Below, piece after piece: positions 24,961 through 37,135 of a stretch of DNA of 64,000 nt (positions are counted from its first letter, which is position 1; every line of letters starts with the position of its first letter). Made by a program: the position numbers and the translations under genes. Origin of the DNA: Lonicera japonica (Eukaryota; Streptophyta; Magnoliopsida; Dipsacales; Caprifoliaceae); NCBI GenBank assembly GCA_021464415.1, contig CM038467.1, positions 50,015,309-50,079,308 of the forward strand, read 5' to 3'. Below the pieces are notes generated by a model. It was not told where the DNA came from. It worked only from the letters and a program-made list of their open reading frames with translations, and made no database searches.

Positions 24961-25520
24961 GACTCGCAAATCCAATTCGAGTCCACCTCTACTCATTTGC
25001 ACCATGGGTTTTAAAAATGGACAGTACGTAACACACATGAATAAAAGTATCAAATTTGATCGACAGTAAAATATCTACACAACACCAATCAACTTAGCAA
25101 ATTGCACAAAAACCACCACCATGGCTTCATACACCAGCTCCTCTTGGTAACATGTTAAAAACTACCGTATCACTTTTAACACATTGAAACTTCTCCCTAA
25201 TCTTACACTATTGACTTATTAAGTCTATTAGCTAGTAAATTTAACAATGCTCCAATCAATTCATCGACAATTTAGCCAACAACAACTAACAATATTATAT
25301 AATGAGCCAAATAATATACATGCACTGAATTCAAATTAACAGATTGAGTTCAATTAAACTACAACGAGTATGACAATAAAAAAATTAATCTAAAAATTTA
25401 GATATATATCCCCTTACCTCAAAACCCAAAACAGAACATTATTATAATTTTCCCAAACTCACTGCCCATGTTTAATGATTCTCCAAAACCTCACTGCCCT
25501 TCTCTTTTTGTTTCTTTACG

Positions 25521-26379
25521 TACAGGGACGGATATTCCTTATTCTCTTTTTAAATTTAAAATATATTAACTTTAAATACAAAAACTAACAATTATTAACA
25601 TTTGCATATTTGAAATCTAGTTATCCATACCTTTAAAATAAGATCCAATATGACTATAAAATTATGCGTAAAAGACAAAATTCAAAAAAAATTACTGTAG
25701 ACCACTTTTTCTCTTTCTAGACCTATTTTCCCCAATACAACATGCATTTAGATTTCAAATATGAATGTAAAATAAGGTGGGTTTTTTTAATTTTTTTTTT
25801 GTATATATGGTGAATAATTATGGATAGAAAATAGCCCGACCATTCCATTATTTATTTTTTTGAAAAATTTGTTTAATCTTTTACAAACTTAATTATTATT
25901 ATTTTCCTTTAAAAAAGTACGTTACTTTTGTAAACAAATGTTACTACCAATGGTACCATCTATTTACAATTAAAATTTTAGAAATATATAATGTCATTGT
26001 AATAATAATAGGTTACATTAATTTTTTCAAATATTTATTTTTGTATATATTGATGAAGGATTATGAATGACAAAATGCCCAACCCGACCTTAATGCGGTC
26101 AAGCATATCATAAACGTGGACATATTTGAGTTTTTCAATTGGAAACCACCTCAATCTGGTCCAATAAAATATATCTTTTGGTATCTCATGTTCAGCTTTA
26201 GCAAACCCTTGCCCTGAGCTTGATAGTTAGACCGCTTGCCATCTCTATTGAAGATAACTCATTTATATGGGTTCAAAAAAAGTTAGGCCTATTGTAATGT
26301 GATTTATTGCGTATACAATTTTCTCAACATATATTTTTGGTTGTACGCTATTTAGATGATGGGTATTTTTTTGGGGAAT
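25521..26379. other. No gene; AT-rich spacer
   Basis: Low-complexity AT-rich sequence with no coding motif and no clear element boundaries. Confidence 0.5.
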
Positions 26380-27240
26380 AATTGCAAAAAATGGTAACGT
26401 ATTTTGCTCGTTTTTTCACTTTGGTCATTATACCTTCTTCTTCTTTTACATATAAACCACTAAACTTTCAAAAAAGATCATTGTTTGCATTCCATTTGCC
26501 CTGATTTAACGAACATGCTAATGTGGCAAGTTTCATCTGATGTGGCACACCAACTCAATAAAAAAAATGATGTGGCATGCCAACTCATCTACTTCTTATT
26601 TTCTTAACATTAACTCTTGTTTATGCCGGAAAAGAAAGAAAATCTCGTCGAAAATATCATTGGCTACTTATCTTCTTCATCTTTCCAATCTATCAATTGC
26701 CACCGGTAGATATAATTTCATTTTAGGTTTAGATCTAGTCATATTTTAGGTTTAGATTTGTTTAATTTAAGTAAGAAATGATAACCGTAACCAGAGAAGA
26801 TGCTTTATTTTTGAGTATTTAATCTCTCCCTTTCTCTACATGTATAATCATCTTTCTCTAAAGCTACAATATATATTGAATCTGACTATCTAAGAGTAGG
26901 AGGTGTGAGATAACATGGCCTGGTGGTGGGAGGTTAGGGCTAGAGTATAATTGATGGTGGTGGTGGCCGTAAGCGAGGTGGCTCTAGTGATGAGGAGAGA
27001 GATGAGGAGAGGAGAGAGAAAGTGTGAGGGATTGGGAGTGTAATGAGAGAAACATTTTTTTGGTCGTATTAATGTTGAAGAGGAGGCAATCAAAAGAAAA
27101 AATAAATTGTTAAAAAGGCAATCATGTAACAAACATGTACCTAAAATTTTAGATTTAGTTAGAAAGCTATGTCATAAAAAATGTGCCATGTTTGTTAAGT
27201 TGGACAAACGAAATGCTTAAGGTGAAAAAAAAATGAGAGT
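26380..27240. mobile_element. Non-autonomous element with degenerate inverted ends
   Basis: The left side reads CATTCCATTTGCCCTGATTT, then AACGAACATGCTAATGTGGCA. The reverse complement of the right side reads GCATTTCGTTTGTCCAACTT, then AACAAACATGGCAC. These are clear but diverged inverted arms of about 50 bases. A 24-base phrase ending GATGTGGCA(C/T)(A/G)CCAACTC is duplicated in tandem at 26539-26587. A CT-rich or GA-rich core (26930-27060) gives spurious minus-strand frames. No transposase. Confidence 0.45.
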
Positions 27241-27299
27241 TTGCCCTTTCCTGAACTCAGCCACATGCTTCATCTCGGAAGCTAAAAGATGATGTGCAG

Positions 27300-29120
27300 A
27301 CTAAAAAAAAAAAGAAGAAGAAGAAGATTCTTTGAGAAATAACCAAGTCCACCTACAATTAGGAAATGGAGGAGTTCACTTACAGCGAGGAGATGATGGA
27401 AGCCATCTATCCTCAAATTGCTAGCGCTTTGACAGTTGAGGATGTCCTTATCCTTTGGCAACAGAAGGGTGCCAACCAATCTTAAGAAATCTGCCCTGTC
27501 TTCCAAGGATGAATCAGTCTTGTTGACTTGCCGGTTAGTTTTCAATACATGTAGCCAAAGAGAATAGGCGCTAGTATCCTCCTCGACAGCTCTAGAAGAT
27601 CCCCACTTCAAAGTTGAGGAGGACATTAGGTTCTTGCCGAACAACCTCGGCCGTATTCTAAACTTCCATAGTTTGTGCAATGTTGGCTGGAGGAGGTTTG
27701 AACCTCAAGTTTTCGACTTGCTAGACAAGAGATATAGAGGTGACAACTTGAGGAGTAAAAGTCACATGTCTCTTTTAGGCTCGCTGCTTGAGCCCCTAGA
27801 AGTTTTGGCTCTACTTTAAGCACTCTGCTGAAGCATTAGTTTAGCTATATTTAACCTAGCCATGTCCTCAAATTCTGGAGGCGGGTTAGGAGTTCTTCTA
27901 TTTCTTCTTCTCTTTTGGAGCCTTAAGGACTTTGCAAATAAACTCTCAGTCCCCTTGTCCTCGACCAAGGGGAGACCTTCACTTTCAAACTCAGAAATAG
28001 TTACAATTGACTTTTGTTTCTGAGTATTCATCAAGTAATTGCGACACACACAAAAGTAATAGCCTCAGCTAAGCTTCTTGAATTCTTAACAACGGATGAA
28101 TGACTGAAGGCCGAGTAGCTGTTGCTTCGATAGTCCTGGTTCTGGCTCCTTTTTGCCTTACTCTCCTCCTCGTTAAAGATCGTTCATGCTTAAAGTCTTG
28201 CTTGGACAGCTCATCGCATTCTTGGCGTGCTTGTCTTAATTCATCATCCAAGATGAGTTTGATATTAATGATTTTGTATCTCTTGAAAAGGTGATATATC
28301 ACGTTCCAATTTAGTTTAGGGCTAACTCGCTATGTAGAGTTGTTTATGGTAGAAAAAGGTTGTAAAAGGGCAAGAATAGCCAAGCAAGATATGCACCGGC
28401 CTGGGGTGGTTTGATGGGCTTGGATTCCCATCGTTGGCGTGGTGGGTGATGGCATTTACTTGATCAATGTTGATGAAATATAAGGCAGTTTATTAAAACC
28501 ATCCTTAGCATCTCAAATTGCAAATTATACAAAAAGAAAAAGATTTTATGTTATAATGTTGACTTTATTAACTCGGCAATAAAACAAATATTTAAAAAAA
28601 GGGGAGTACAAACCAGGGGTGCCGAATTGCCTAAAAACTAGATCATTTATTGGGTCAGGTTCCATGACCCCATTTATTATGACAATGTCTCGTACATTAC
28701 CTTATGAGCGATAGACAAACCTTCAACTAGTGATATGGAGTTTAATTTGGCATTTAAGTTCCATTTCCCCTAAGATTTATTGAGCCTATACCAATATTTT
28801 ATTTCTTTTAAGCCAAGTGACAAATCAAATGGTTTGTTCAACTCGGCCACCCCTAAAGTTATCATAACTATGTTTGGAGTGAGTTGGCCAAGGTGGAATC
28901 TAGTGTCCCTAAGAAACTAGACTAGCAATAAATCAAGGGATAACCTTAAACTAGCCTGCATTAAAAAAGAGGTCCTTATGGGATATGTTCCCTCCTTTAT
29001 GGAAATATCATTGTAAGGATTCACCTTAGGATCACATTCATGCCAAGTTGTACCTTCAGGGATGTATAATCGGCCAAATTCCTCAAGCTGTTCATTGGAT
29101 TTAAGAGCAAACCTACCCAT
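27300..29120 (-). pseudogene. Decayed 'putative gypsy type transposon' ORF (PF04195-like)
   Basis: On the minus strand a frame opens at 29120 (MGRFALKSNEQLEEFGRLYI), runs to a TAG at about 28920 and continues in the same frame: FLRDTRFHLGQLTPNIVMITL, then KEIKYWYRLNKS, a stop, GKWNLNAKLN. The block 'F L . . . . . . L G Q L T P N . . . . . L G' followed by a YWYRL-like segment is the hallmark of the plant 'putative gypsy type transposon' domain, which forms the N-terminal part of gag-like proteins of certain gypsy elements. Further down (28302-27282) are charged, coiled-coil-like frames (DDELRQARQECDELSKQ; RLQKRRRNRRTPNPPPEFEDM), as expected for the middle of such proteins. Several stops and frame changes make it dead. 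The family name is from memory of the pattern, not a search. Confidence 0.6.
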
Positions 29121-30583
29121 AACTCAAACATAGCACACTAGCCAGTAGAATGGTGCACATGTCAAACTACAACTGAACAAAGAGAACTTATATGAAAAGC
29201 CAACAACTTTGTGATGAAAAAATTCGGGAACCGTATTGCCTAGGTTGATTTTAGAGTTTTTATTACAAATAATTTGAGATTTGATAAGCAGAATTAAAAC
29301 CCTAAGTATAATCAATTTTACTGTTGAAAGATGTGTTATGTTGTCTAACAATTAAATCAAGCAATTACAGAAAAAGCAATCACACAACACAAGAAATTTA
29401 CGAGGCATCCCTACTTGTGTAGAACTAATCCTCGTGACTAACTGACAATGCTTCACTATGATCAAAACAGAATTACATACTCGACGACTTATAAATTTAC
29501 GCAATAGTCCCCTTAATTCCTTGAATGTAGATTCTAATCGCAACTGGCTTGGTGTAGTACTTCCCACTTTTTCGACATAGCCGTCACCTCATTCTACGCA
29601 CTTGATCACAATCCTTCACTACCGCCTACGATCTTCTTTATTGCGCATTAACCACTTCTCCCACTTCAACTCCAATCGCAACTAAAGATACTCCCGCAGG
29701 ATCGTAAACGTTTGGAACCATGCTTCTTAAAGTTGAAGAACAATAGAATATCCTATGACATGTAAACAAAATCTAGGTTGTGTTTTAAAACTCTCAAAAA
29801 TTGATTCTAACACTTGAATATTTTTTCTTTCAAAAAAATCTTTAGAATCATATATGTTTGACCCAAATCAATAATTATATTTATAAGAAAAATATAGGAT
29901 CAATATCTTTTTTTAATAGGTTAAAAACCTTACAAAAAGAATTTTTACGTTAAAAAATTTTATCCCAAAAAATAGTGCTGGATCATTACAAGTTGAAAAA
30001 GTGTGGGCTAGTCCGAAAAGTCGGATTTCAATTTCAAGTACACTTTATCGCCGGAACTAGTACACATTAGCAATTAAAGCAGCCTGCTCCTTTAACAAAT
30101 GCACACGTGTAATGGCATTAAAGGAATGCATGGAATGGCTTTGCCTATTATGAAAAAAGTGGTGTTTCAAAATATAGTTTTATATAATCATATTTTTTTA
30201 ATTTAAATTAATAATTATATTTATAAAAAAATATATAGAGTCAATTTTTTCTTAAAAATAAATTAAAATTATTAAAAAAGGATTTTTTGCGATTAAAAAT
30301 CGTGTCCCATTAATTATACGCCGGACCGATTCAAAGAATAAAACTGCACCGGTCAAATTTTTGGAAAGACAATTTCATGGAATTCTCTTACACCGGACCG
30401 GTCAAAGATTCGATAAGGTCCGTCAATTGATGAAGGTGCCTTCCTTTTTAAAAGCTAGTCCACGTGGCATAGAAGAGTGGGCTTGGCCATGTAATGATTG
30501 CACAGTAATAAATGTCACGTGGGTTAGTTTCTTTAGAAAGGCATTCACCTTTAACTTTTTTTCAGACTTTTCTAAGAAGTTTT
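29121..30583. other. No gene; diverged duplication and possible LTR remnant
   Basis: 29340-29800 (with 'CACAACACAAGAAATTTACG') looks like the R/U5 part of a minus-strand LTR upstream of the gypsy-type ORF, but no ends were found. Segments 29850-30005 and 30170-30335 are diverged direct copies sharing 'AATAATTATATTTATAA.AAAA' and the phrase near 'TTTTATCCCA / CGTGTCCCA'. No protein motif was read. Confidence 0.4.
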
Positions 30584-31120
30584 AAGGTGTGTTTAATTAC
30601 AAGTATAAAATTTATATAGAAAAAAAATAAGTTTCAAGTAATTGAATTATTTAAAATTGAGTTGCATGAAAAATATAATTAAATGTGTTTGATTGCTTTA
30701 ATTTTCTACCCGAAAAATATTGGTTGTATTGTGGTATTTTTAATGTAGAAAAAATTATGGGTATTTTTTTACATAATTTTATAGTCATGATGAATCTTGT
30801 TTAATTGATCTTAATGAGTAGATTTTAAATATAAAATTTTTATTAAATTTTGAATTTTGTAGTTTAAGTTATAGCATTTTTAGTGTAAAAAATGGATAAA
30901 ATGTTGTCTCGAAAACTGTGCAATTGCCTGAAAAATAAAAACTAGCCCCCCCACCCAAAGAAAATATTTTCCTTGTTTACAAAGAAAATATTTTCCTTAT
31001 TTACAAGGAAAATGTAAGTGTGTGAGCAAAAGTGAGAAAATATTTTCCCTAAAAAAAAGCCAATCAAACACTTTAAGTTGTCAAATCAAGTGGAAAATAC
31101 TCACAATCAAACACACCCTT
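30584..31120. mobile_element. MITE with AAGG(G)TGTGTTT ends
   Basis: The left end is AAGGTGTGTTTAATTA. The reverse complement of the right end is AAGGGTGTGTTTGATTG. Length is about 537 bp, AT-rich and without a coding frame. The same end sequence bounds the element at 34287-34854, so they belong to one family. The target duplication is unclear. Confidence 0.65.
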
Positions 31121-31131
31121 GAATTTTCATA

Positions 31132-31438
31132 CTCTCTCCGTTTCATAAAGATAGACTCATTTTTTATTTTTATCCGTCCTAATTTATAGACCATTTACTT
31201 TTTAAAGAATGCACTACAATTTCATTTTTTCTAATGTATCCTTATTTAATTACATTATTATCAACTCACATTTTCTTGGGGCATGTGATTTAAATCCAAT
31301 GTATTCATTATTTAAAGAAAGGAAATGAGGGTATAATAGGAAAATTGTGAAAAAAAATTATGGTTTCAATTACATTAAATGAAGTTTCTTAATCTGTGTG
31401 AAAAAAAGAATAGGTCTACCTTTATAGGACGGAGGGAG
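31132..31438. mobile_element. Stowaway MITE
   Basis: Inverted ends CTCTCTCCGTTTCATAAAG and (reverse complement) CTCCCTCCGTCCTATAAAG are flanked by TA on both sides (31130-31131 and 31439-31440). These are the ends and TA duplication typical of Tc1/mariner-type Stowaway MITEs. Length 307 bp, no coding frame. Confidence 0.9.
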
Positions 31439-31440
31439 TA

Positions 31441-32209
31441 ATTAATTTATTAAAAGAAAATTAGATATTTTATATTTATTTTTTTATTTTATTTTACTGT
31501 ATTAAATTCGTTTGATCACTAATTCGATTTAAATTTTGAAAGCAACTTTATGAAACATATTAAATATGGAAAAAATAAGTTTTCTCCATAATTTGTATTT
31601 ACTGGTCTTTTTGAATTTCGACAAAACTCAACCACCACCTATATTTTGAATCAAATCATATAACCAATTTACCTTAGGTCCTGAATTGTGTACGTTAAAT
31701 TCAGTAAATTCGGCGAGTTTCAGTTAATTATTTCATTTTCAAATTTTTAATTCGACTCAAACAATTATAATGAAAAAAGTGTTCTTGATATCAGAATCAA
31801 GTCAACTAAAATTATGAACATAACATTGTACGCCTTAGACATTTTCCCTTTTTTATTGTTTTTTCTTTGCCCGAACAATAAGTGGCTTGTGTTGTCCGTG
31901 CTAAATAGACATTTTTCGATTTTTTTTTTTTGGGTTTTCTGTAAATACTTTTTTAAGTTACATAGTGTGTTTACCATAGGTTACAACTTAACTTATGTAA
32001 TAAAAATGATAATTGTTAAATCTTACTAATATATAAGTAATAAAAAAAAATTGTATGGTTAAAATTTAATATAATTTTTAAATGGTTTGTTTTATATTAT
32101 ATTGTTCATGATATTAATTTTTTATTTTAAACAAATAAATAAAATATAACTTTGCTAGTCAGTGATTATCTCACTCCATTTTCCTCTTTAATACTCTAAC
32201 ATTAATTTA
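31441..32209. other. No gene; AT-rich spacer
   Basis: Very AT-rich sequence with homopolymer runs; short frames on both strands are chance. No element ends were recognised. Confidence 0.5.
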
Positions 32210-32476
32210 GGGTGGTAACATTAGCACTCCCAAAATCTCTTAAAAACACTCCCACTTTTTATTCAGTCATTGACAATTGAATAAAGTATATGTTATTTGG
32301 TTGTGAAAGACCGACTATAAACTTAAAAAATGCCTTACTCGATTGTTAAGGACTGAGTATACAGGCTTATATTCAGTCCTCAAAAATTGAGTAATAGACA
32401 CTTTATTTAATTGCGAATGACCGAATGAAAGTAGAAGTATTACAAAATATTTTTTAGAGTTTCAATATCACCACCC
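32210..32476. mobile_element. Short MITE with GGGTGGT ends and ACCGA repeats
   Basis: The left end is GGGTGGTAACATTAGCACTCC. The reverse complement of the right end is GGGTGGTGATATTGAAACTC. Inside is a diverged tandem duplication built on GACCGA/TCGGTC-like words ('AAAGACCGACTATAAAC', 'GAATGACCGAATGAA'). Ends and inner words match the larger element at 35844-37264. The flanking 8 bases do not match, so the duplication is eroded. Confidence 0.55.
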
Positions 32477-33294
32477 ATTTCTTAATTTAGTGTATATATA
32501 CTAAGTCTCTTAACATTTATTCATGTACGAACAATTTAATATGTACTAATTTATTCGGTTGGTAAATAGAATCAAATTCTTGGGGTTTTTTTTTTCTGCG
32601 GAAAAACAGAGATCCCTTCTATTCCAACTGAAAAATGTTAGAGAGAGTGAGAAATATAGTAGAATAGACAATTGAGAGATGGGACACCGGACACGCCCGT
32701 TGAAAATTAAGAAAGAGGAGTTAAACGGAGGAATCGGAGTGAAGAGAGTAATTTTTTGAGAGGGAGAAAGAGGAATGAGAGAGAGGAGGGGGAGAATAAT
32801 GGAAGAGAGAATCATGCGATTGAAAAACTGTAAAAGGAGAGAGCGTAAACGAATAATGAAGCCATGTGTCAACACCGTGTTCAAAAAGGGCGTTTTAGTA
32901 TTAAGTTATATTGAATTGATTGATTCCACTCTCTTTATATCTGGTCTTAGATCAGGAGCAAGGCAAAGTTTACCAAAACTTTACCAATTCCGGCGATTCC
33001 ACTGTAATAATTGAACCACCAAATTGCGAGGAAACATAAATTACACACGAAGCAGAGTAAACCTTGAATTCAATTATTCTATGATTACTTCAAATTCTTT
33101 TCTTCTTCTTCTTCTTCAGTAAACCTTGAATCCTCTGGAAAATCTCAAGACAAATGTCTGTTGAATATTTCGGATTTCCAATATCTGTGCTGCTGTGAAG
33201 AAAGGTACCATATATACTTTTATCCACTATCTTAATTTGTTTTTGCTCTCACTCGTGTTAGTTTAGTTCCCCGTTTAAATTTCTTTTCTTTGAG
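32477..33294. other. No gene recognised; purine-rich segment
   Basis: A GA-rich stretch (32630-32830) gives overlapping open frames on both strands, none with a known domain. A (TTC)n tract is at 33100-33118. It could hold a 5' untranslated exon of a lost gene, but nothing supports that. Confidence 0.4.
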
Positions 33295-33859
33295 CAGTGA
33301 TGAAGCCAGAAATTGAATTAACGGGGGGCAAAATTTGTTGGAAGGTGGTGGTCTCGTACAACCGTGTAGTGGTGCGGCGTAATGGAGAGGTGAGAGACTT
33401 AAAGGTGTAATGGACTAACGGAGAAGAAGAAGAAAAAGCTGCGACAGCTATGAACAACTTGAATGTAAAAAAATAAACCCGAGAGTACCTAAATATGGCT
33501 ACCAAAGAAAAGACCCAACACCGGTTATGGGTGGGAATTGAATTGCTTGAAACGATTTCAGCTACGAACAATTTGAATGCAAATTAATTAGTTCAATATA
33601 CTAAACAAATGATGCATAATAAACATAAAGAACGATGCAATAACACAGGAATATAACTGGCAGAAAATTTGAAGATAAAAACCATGCTCGAAGGTTCTCA
33701 AGTACCATGTTCTTTACATTTAAATACCCTGGAGTTTATTTTTATGCACAAAGGTCTCTATATATATATTTTTTCTCAAAAAAAGATCCCATATCTAAGA
33801 AAACAAATTGAAATCCACCAGGGAGCAAGTGCCCCCCCTGCCCTGTGTAGCTTCGCCCG
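33295..33859. mobile_element. hAT-type MITE with 8-bp target duplication
   Basis: The element starts CAGTGATGAAGCCAGAAAT and ends GTAGCTTCGCCCG. TCTTTGAG stands on both sides (33287-33294 and 33860-33867). The start resembles the frequent plant hAT end CAGTGGCGGAGCCAGAAAT, and the GGGGGGC/GCCCCCC words near each end fit that family. Length 565 bp. No transposase. Confidence 0.75.
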
Positions 33860-34286
33860 TCTTTGAGCACTGATCATACTCTTCAGTGTCACTTAAACTA
33901 TGAACTGGGCTACACTCAATGCATGTGCAATTAAGATATGTCTACTTTGAACAAGAAATAACATAGTAAGGTGGTAGTAAAGTGTAAGTTTAATATGCTC
34001 AAGCTCAACATCTAATATTCAAGCCTGCAGTGATAAAAATATGCAATCCAAATAAAATTTGACACAATTTCGCCTGAGTTGATTATCTCCATCAAGTTTC
34101 ATCCAAAAATTTAATAATTTACCCACTCAAAAGGAAAAGTCCCTTCTTTAGTTAAAAGGAGAAAGCCTTTCTAGAGTTTGGCTATATATATATATGTAAT
34201 ACTTATAACTAGTCCAAATGTAATTACTAGTTATTACCTTCAATTTAACGAATGCTGAACTTTATGACAAGATTTTATATCATATC

Positions 34287-34854
34287 AAGGTGTGTTTGAT
34301 CACACTTCCTTTTTAGGGAAAATGTCAAAGATTATTATTGATGGTGTTTAATTCCATTAATTTTCATGGATTAACTTGTTTTAGCTTAAATTTTTCTTTT
34401 TTCTTTGGAATTCAGCAACCGCCCAACAAGTTCGTTAACTTTAGTACTTGTTTGGTTTGAGTTTTTGTTCGGTCTTACAATAAGAAATGGTAATTTCATA
34501 TAAAAAGTTTGAACCTCATCAATTTATGATTCAAACTATGGTCATGACTGACTCGTAATGTTAATTTACTAATTTATGATTTCGAAAAAAAAAAAAAAGC
34601 CTTGAACCAAACGAAAACTTTATGGAAACTAATTCTAATCAAAACAATTCCAAGCAAACCAATTCTTTCCAACTCGAGCAACAATTCCCTCCCTTAATTA
34701 TTGACCACAACAACTTTAAAACTGTTTGTGCATGGATTGCTCTGATAACTTTGGACATTGCTTCTTTCAAGTCATTTTGTATTATTTTTGTATTTAAAAT
34801 TTTCCAACTGTTAGAACATTTCCCTTGCAAAAAAAGTGTTAACAAACACACCTT
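34287..34854. mobile_element. MITE with AAGGTGTGTTTG ends, probably with a nested smaller MITE
   Basis: Left end AAGGTGTGTTTGATCACAC; right end, reverse complemented, AAGGTGTGTTTGTTAACAC. Same family as 30584-31120. Inside, at about 34445-34620, a second inverted pair (ACTTGTTTGGTTTGAG and reverse-complemented AAGTTTTCGTTTGGTTCAAGG) suggests a nested element. No coding frame. Confidence 0.6.
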
Positions 34855-34859
34855 AAGTG

Positions 34860-35404
34860 AGGTGGTTTTTGGACCTATAAAAAAAAGAAAAAATTAAGCT
34901 AAAGCAAGTTGTACGATGAACATTGATTTCTCGGAGAGCTATGCAATCAAACAAGGACGGAGCCAAAAATTTGAGGTAGAAAGAGCATACATTGAACACT
35001 AATAAATTAATTAATAATATCTATTATTCTACACAACTGTACACAATTAATATTATATATGTAAAAGTATAATATAATTTATTGGCATAGAATGATAGAA
35101 CAATTAATGAATTAGTATGACAAAAAAATAAAAAAATAAGAAAAAAACAAAAATTAAATTACCTAATTAAATACACAATTATAATAGAAACACAAATTTT
35201 AAATATTAAGATGCTCTTTGTATATTTGATGATAGATCGACGTTGAATATGTGTAGCACTTTGAGTCGTTGACGGAATGACGGTTCAGCCTGAATGTTTA
35301 ATTTTGTTCAATTGAAACCTAATTAACTATTATATATAGGATGGCATACTTGTAAATTAGACAGATAAAGGAGGGCTGATTATGTTCAATTGAAATTTAA
35401 TTAA
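34860..35404. other. No gene; AT-rich spacer with a hAT-end remnant
   Basis: GGACGGAGCCAAAAATTTGAGG at 34955-34976 resembles the inner side of the hAT end found at 33295, so an old truncated copy may start here. Nothing else was recognised. Confidence 0.4.
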
Positions 35405-35705
35405 ATATTCCACCCGTCTTAATTTAATTGTTCACTATTCTATTTTTAAATGTCTCAAAATAATTGTTCACTTTCTATATTTAACAAGTCATTAATTAGA
35501 GCACTTTTTATTATTTTCAATATTACTTTGTAAGTTCTCACCACTTTTTTTTATTATGGGTCTTGCCATCTTTTTTATTAGAAGAAAAGTAAAAGTTATT
35601 TTTAAAAATAAGTATTTTGAACTTAGAGTACTTATTATATATTTTTAATTTTTAATTTTTAATTTTTTAAAGTGTGATAATTAAATTGGAACGGAAACAG
35701 TATTA
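35405..35705. mobile_element. Decayed Stowaway-like MITE
   Basis: The left end TATTCCACCCGTCTTAATTT and the right end (reverse complement) TACTGTTTCCGTTCCAATTT form the Stowaway-type 'TA-CTCCNTCCGTCCCA' pattern with several changes. AT-rich core, no coding frame. Confidence 0.55.
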
Positions 35706-35994
35706 TATGTAAGATGACATACTTGTAAATTACTAAGATAAAGGTGAGCATTTAGTTGTTATATATACACAAAGGCAATTAAAGAATGGCAGATTTGTAA
35801 ATAAATATGCTCAGGATGGACATTTATTTGTCTCTTAAAATTTGGGTGGTGCTATTTCCACCCCACAAACTACTTGCTTTCACTCCCACTCCACTAACTC
35901 TCTTTTACTCATTAACACTCCCACTACTTCCTTTACCACTCCCATTTTAATATACATAGATTAATGATTAATTATATTTAACCATTAACCATTA

Positions 35995-36012
35995 ATCCTC
36001 CTCCTCCTCCTC

Positions 36013-36043
<31 letters not shown>

Positions 36044-36282
36044 TCAACAATGGTTTCTAAAATTTTACATTCATTTAACCCTTAATGCAACACAAACTAA
36101 TTATAATTAATCATTAATTCTTCTTCTTCTTCTTCTTCTTCTTCTTCTTCTTCTTCTCAACAATGGTTTCTAAAATTTTACATTCATTTAACCCTTAATG
36201 CAACACAAACTAATTATAATAAATCATTAATTCTTCTTCTTCTTCTTCTTCTTCTTCTTCTTCTTCTTCTTCTTCTTCTCAA
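35995..36282. repeat. (CTT)n arrays in a 120-bp tandem unit, three copies
   Basis: The unit is a CTT tract followed by CTCAACAATGGTTTCTAAAA, then CATTCATTTAACCCTTAATG and AACTAATTATAAT. Copies begin near 35995, 36115 and 36232; CTT tract length differs among copies and the third is cut short. Confidence 0.85.
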
Positions 36283-36317
36283 CAATGATTTTTAAATTTT
36301 TGCATCCATCTACTCAT

Positions 36318-36685
36318 TGGTCCCTTACAACCGTGGCCTTCTTGTATCATATTTTAGCTCTCGGGACCTTACATCGCCCTCTAAAAATCGAGTATTAAGA
36401 ACAATTTCGGTTCTCTATGACCGAGGTTCATCCACTTCCTCGATCCCTCACAACCGAAGTATTCTGGACTATATTTTTAGCTCTCGGGACCTTACATCGG
36501 TCTTTAACAAACGAGTATTTTGAATAATTTTGGTTTCATAGGACCGAAATTCATCAAATTGCTCGGTCTCCTAGGATTGAAGTTGTCTGAAATATAATCG
36601 AATTACACATTCGGTCAACGAAAATCGAATAAGTGCTTAAATTTCGGTTTCCCGTAACCGAGGTAACCTGTTCTAATGCTCTAAT
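36318..36685. repeat. About 122-bp tandem repeat with ACCGA/TCGGT words, three copies
   Basis: Units start near 36319, 36440 and 36563. Units 1 and 2 share 'TTTTAGCTCTCGGGACCTTACATCG'-like cores (36353-36376 and 36477-36500). All three contain paired TCGGT and ACCGA words. It lies in the centre of the TIR element. Confidence 0.75.
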
Positions 36686-36989
36686 TCGTTTTGTTGGTAC
36701 AAATTTTTGTTTGATATTAACTAAAGAAAATAAACATTAAACATAATAAAAACAAACATATCTTTCTTTCATTAGGTTTTTCTACTTTGATAATCCTTGA
36801 TTTGCTATTCTCTACCATTCTCTACAACTTAAGGTTTTTTTTTTTGTGACATTAATGGAGATTTTGTGTGTTTTTGTGAGTTACTTTTGAGTTTTTGTTG
36901 GCTTTTGAAATGAATTGAATGAGATAGAATGTGTTAATTAGATCTGAATTTTTGTTAATTATTAATCATTGAGTAAAAATCATAGAGAA

Positions 36990-37135
36990 GAAGAAGAAGA
37001 AGAAGAAGAAGAAGAAGAAGAAGAGGAAGAGGAAGATGAAGATGAAGAGGAAGAAGAAGAGGATGAAGAGGAAGAAGAAGAAGAAGAGGATGAAGAGGAA
37101 GAAGAAGAAGAAGAAGATGAAGATGATGATGAATA
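36990..37135 (+). repeat. (GAA)n-rich tract
   Basis: About 145 bases of GAA/GAG/GAT triplets, the complement of the CTT arrays on the left side of the same element. Confidence 0.9.

Larger units (their letters stand above)
22905..25520. repeat. Diverged segmental duplications (two repeat types, two copies each)
   Basis: Type A is at about 22905-23290 and 25085-25510; shared phrases include 'CAATTTAGCCAACAACA', 'CTTACCTCAAAA' and 'CATTATTATAATTTTCC'. Type B is at about 23290-23640 and 23800-24130; shared phrases include 'TAATGAATACTATGCAAG', 'CATGAAATGGACA' and 'GGGATGTCAC'. All copies are diverged and none encodes a recognisable protein. The order A-B-B-A' suggests stepwise duplication of one ancestral block. 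Confidence 0.65.

Noticed and set aside
32546..33014. 112-codon minus and 79-codon plus frames in the purine-rich block
   Set aside because: Low-complexity GA/CT composition opens frames on both strands; no recognised motif.
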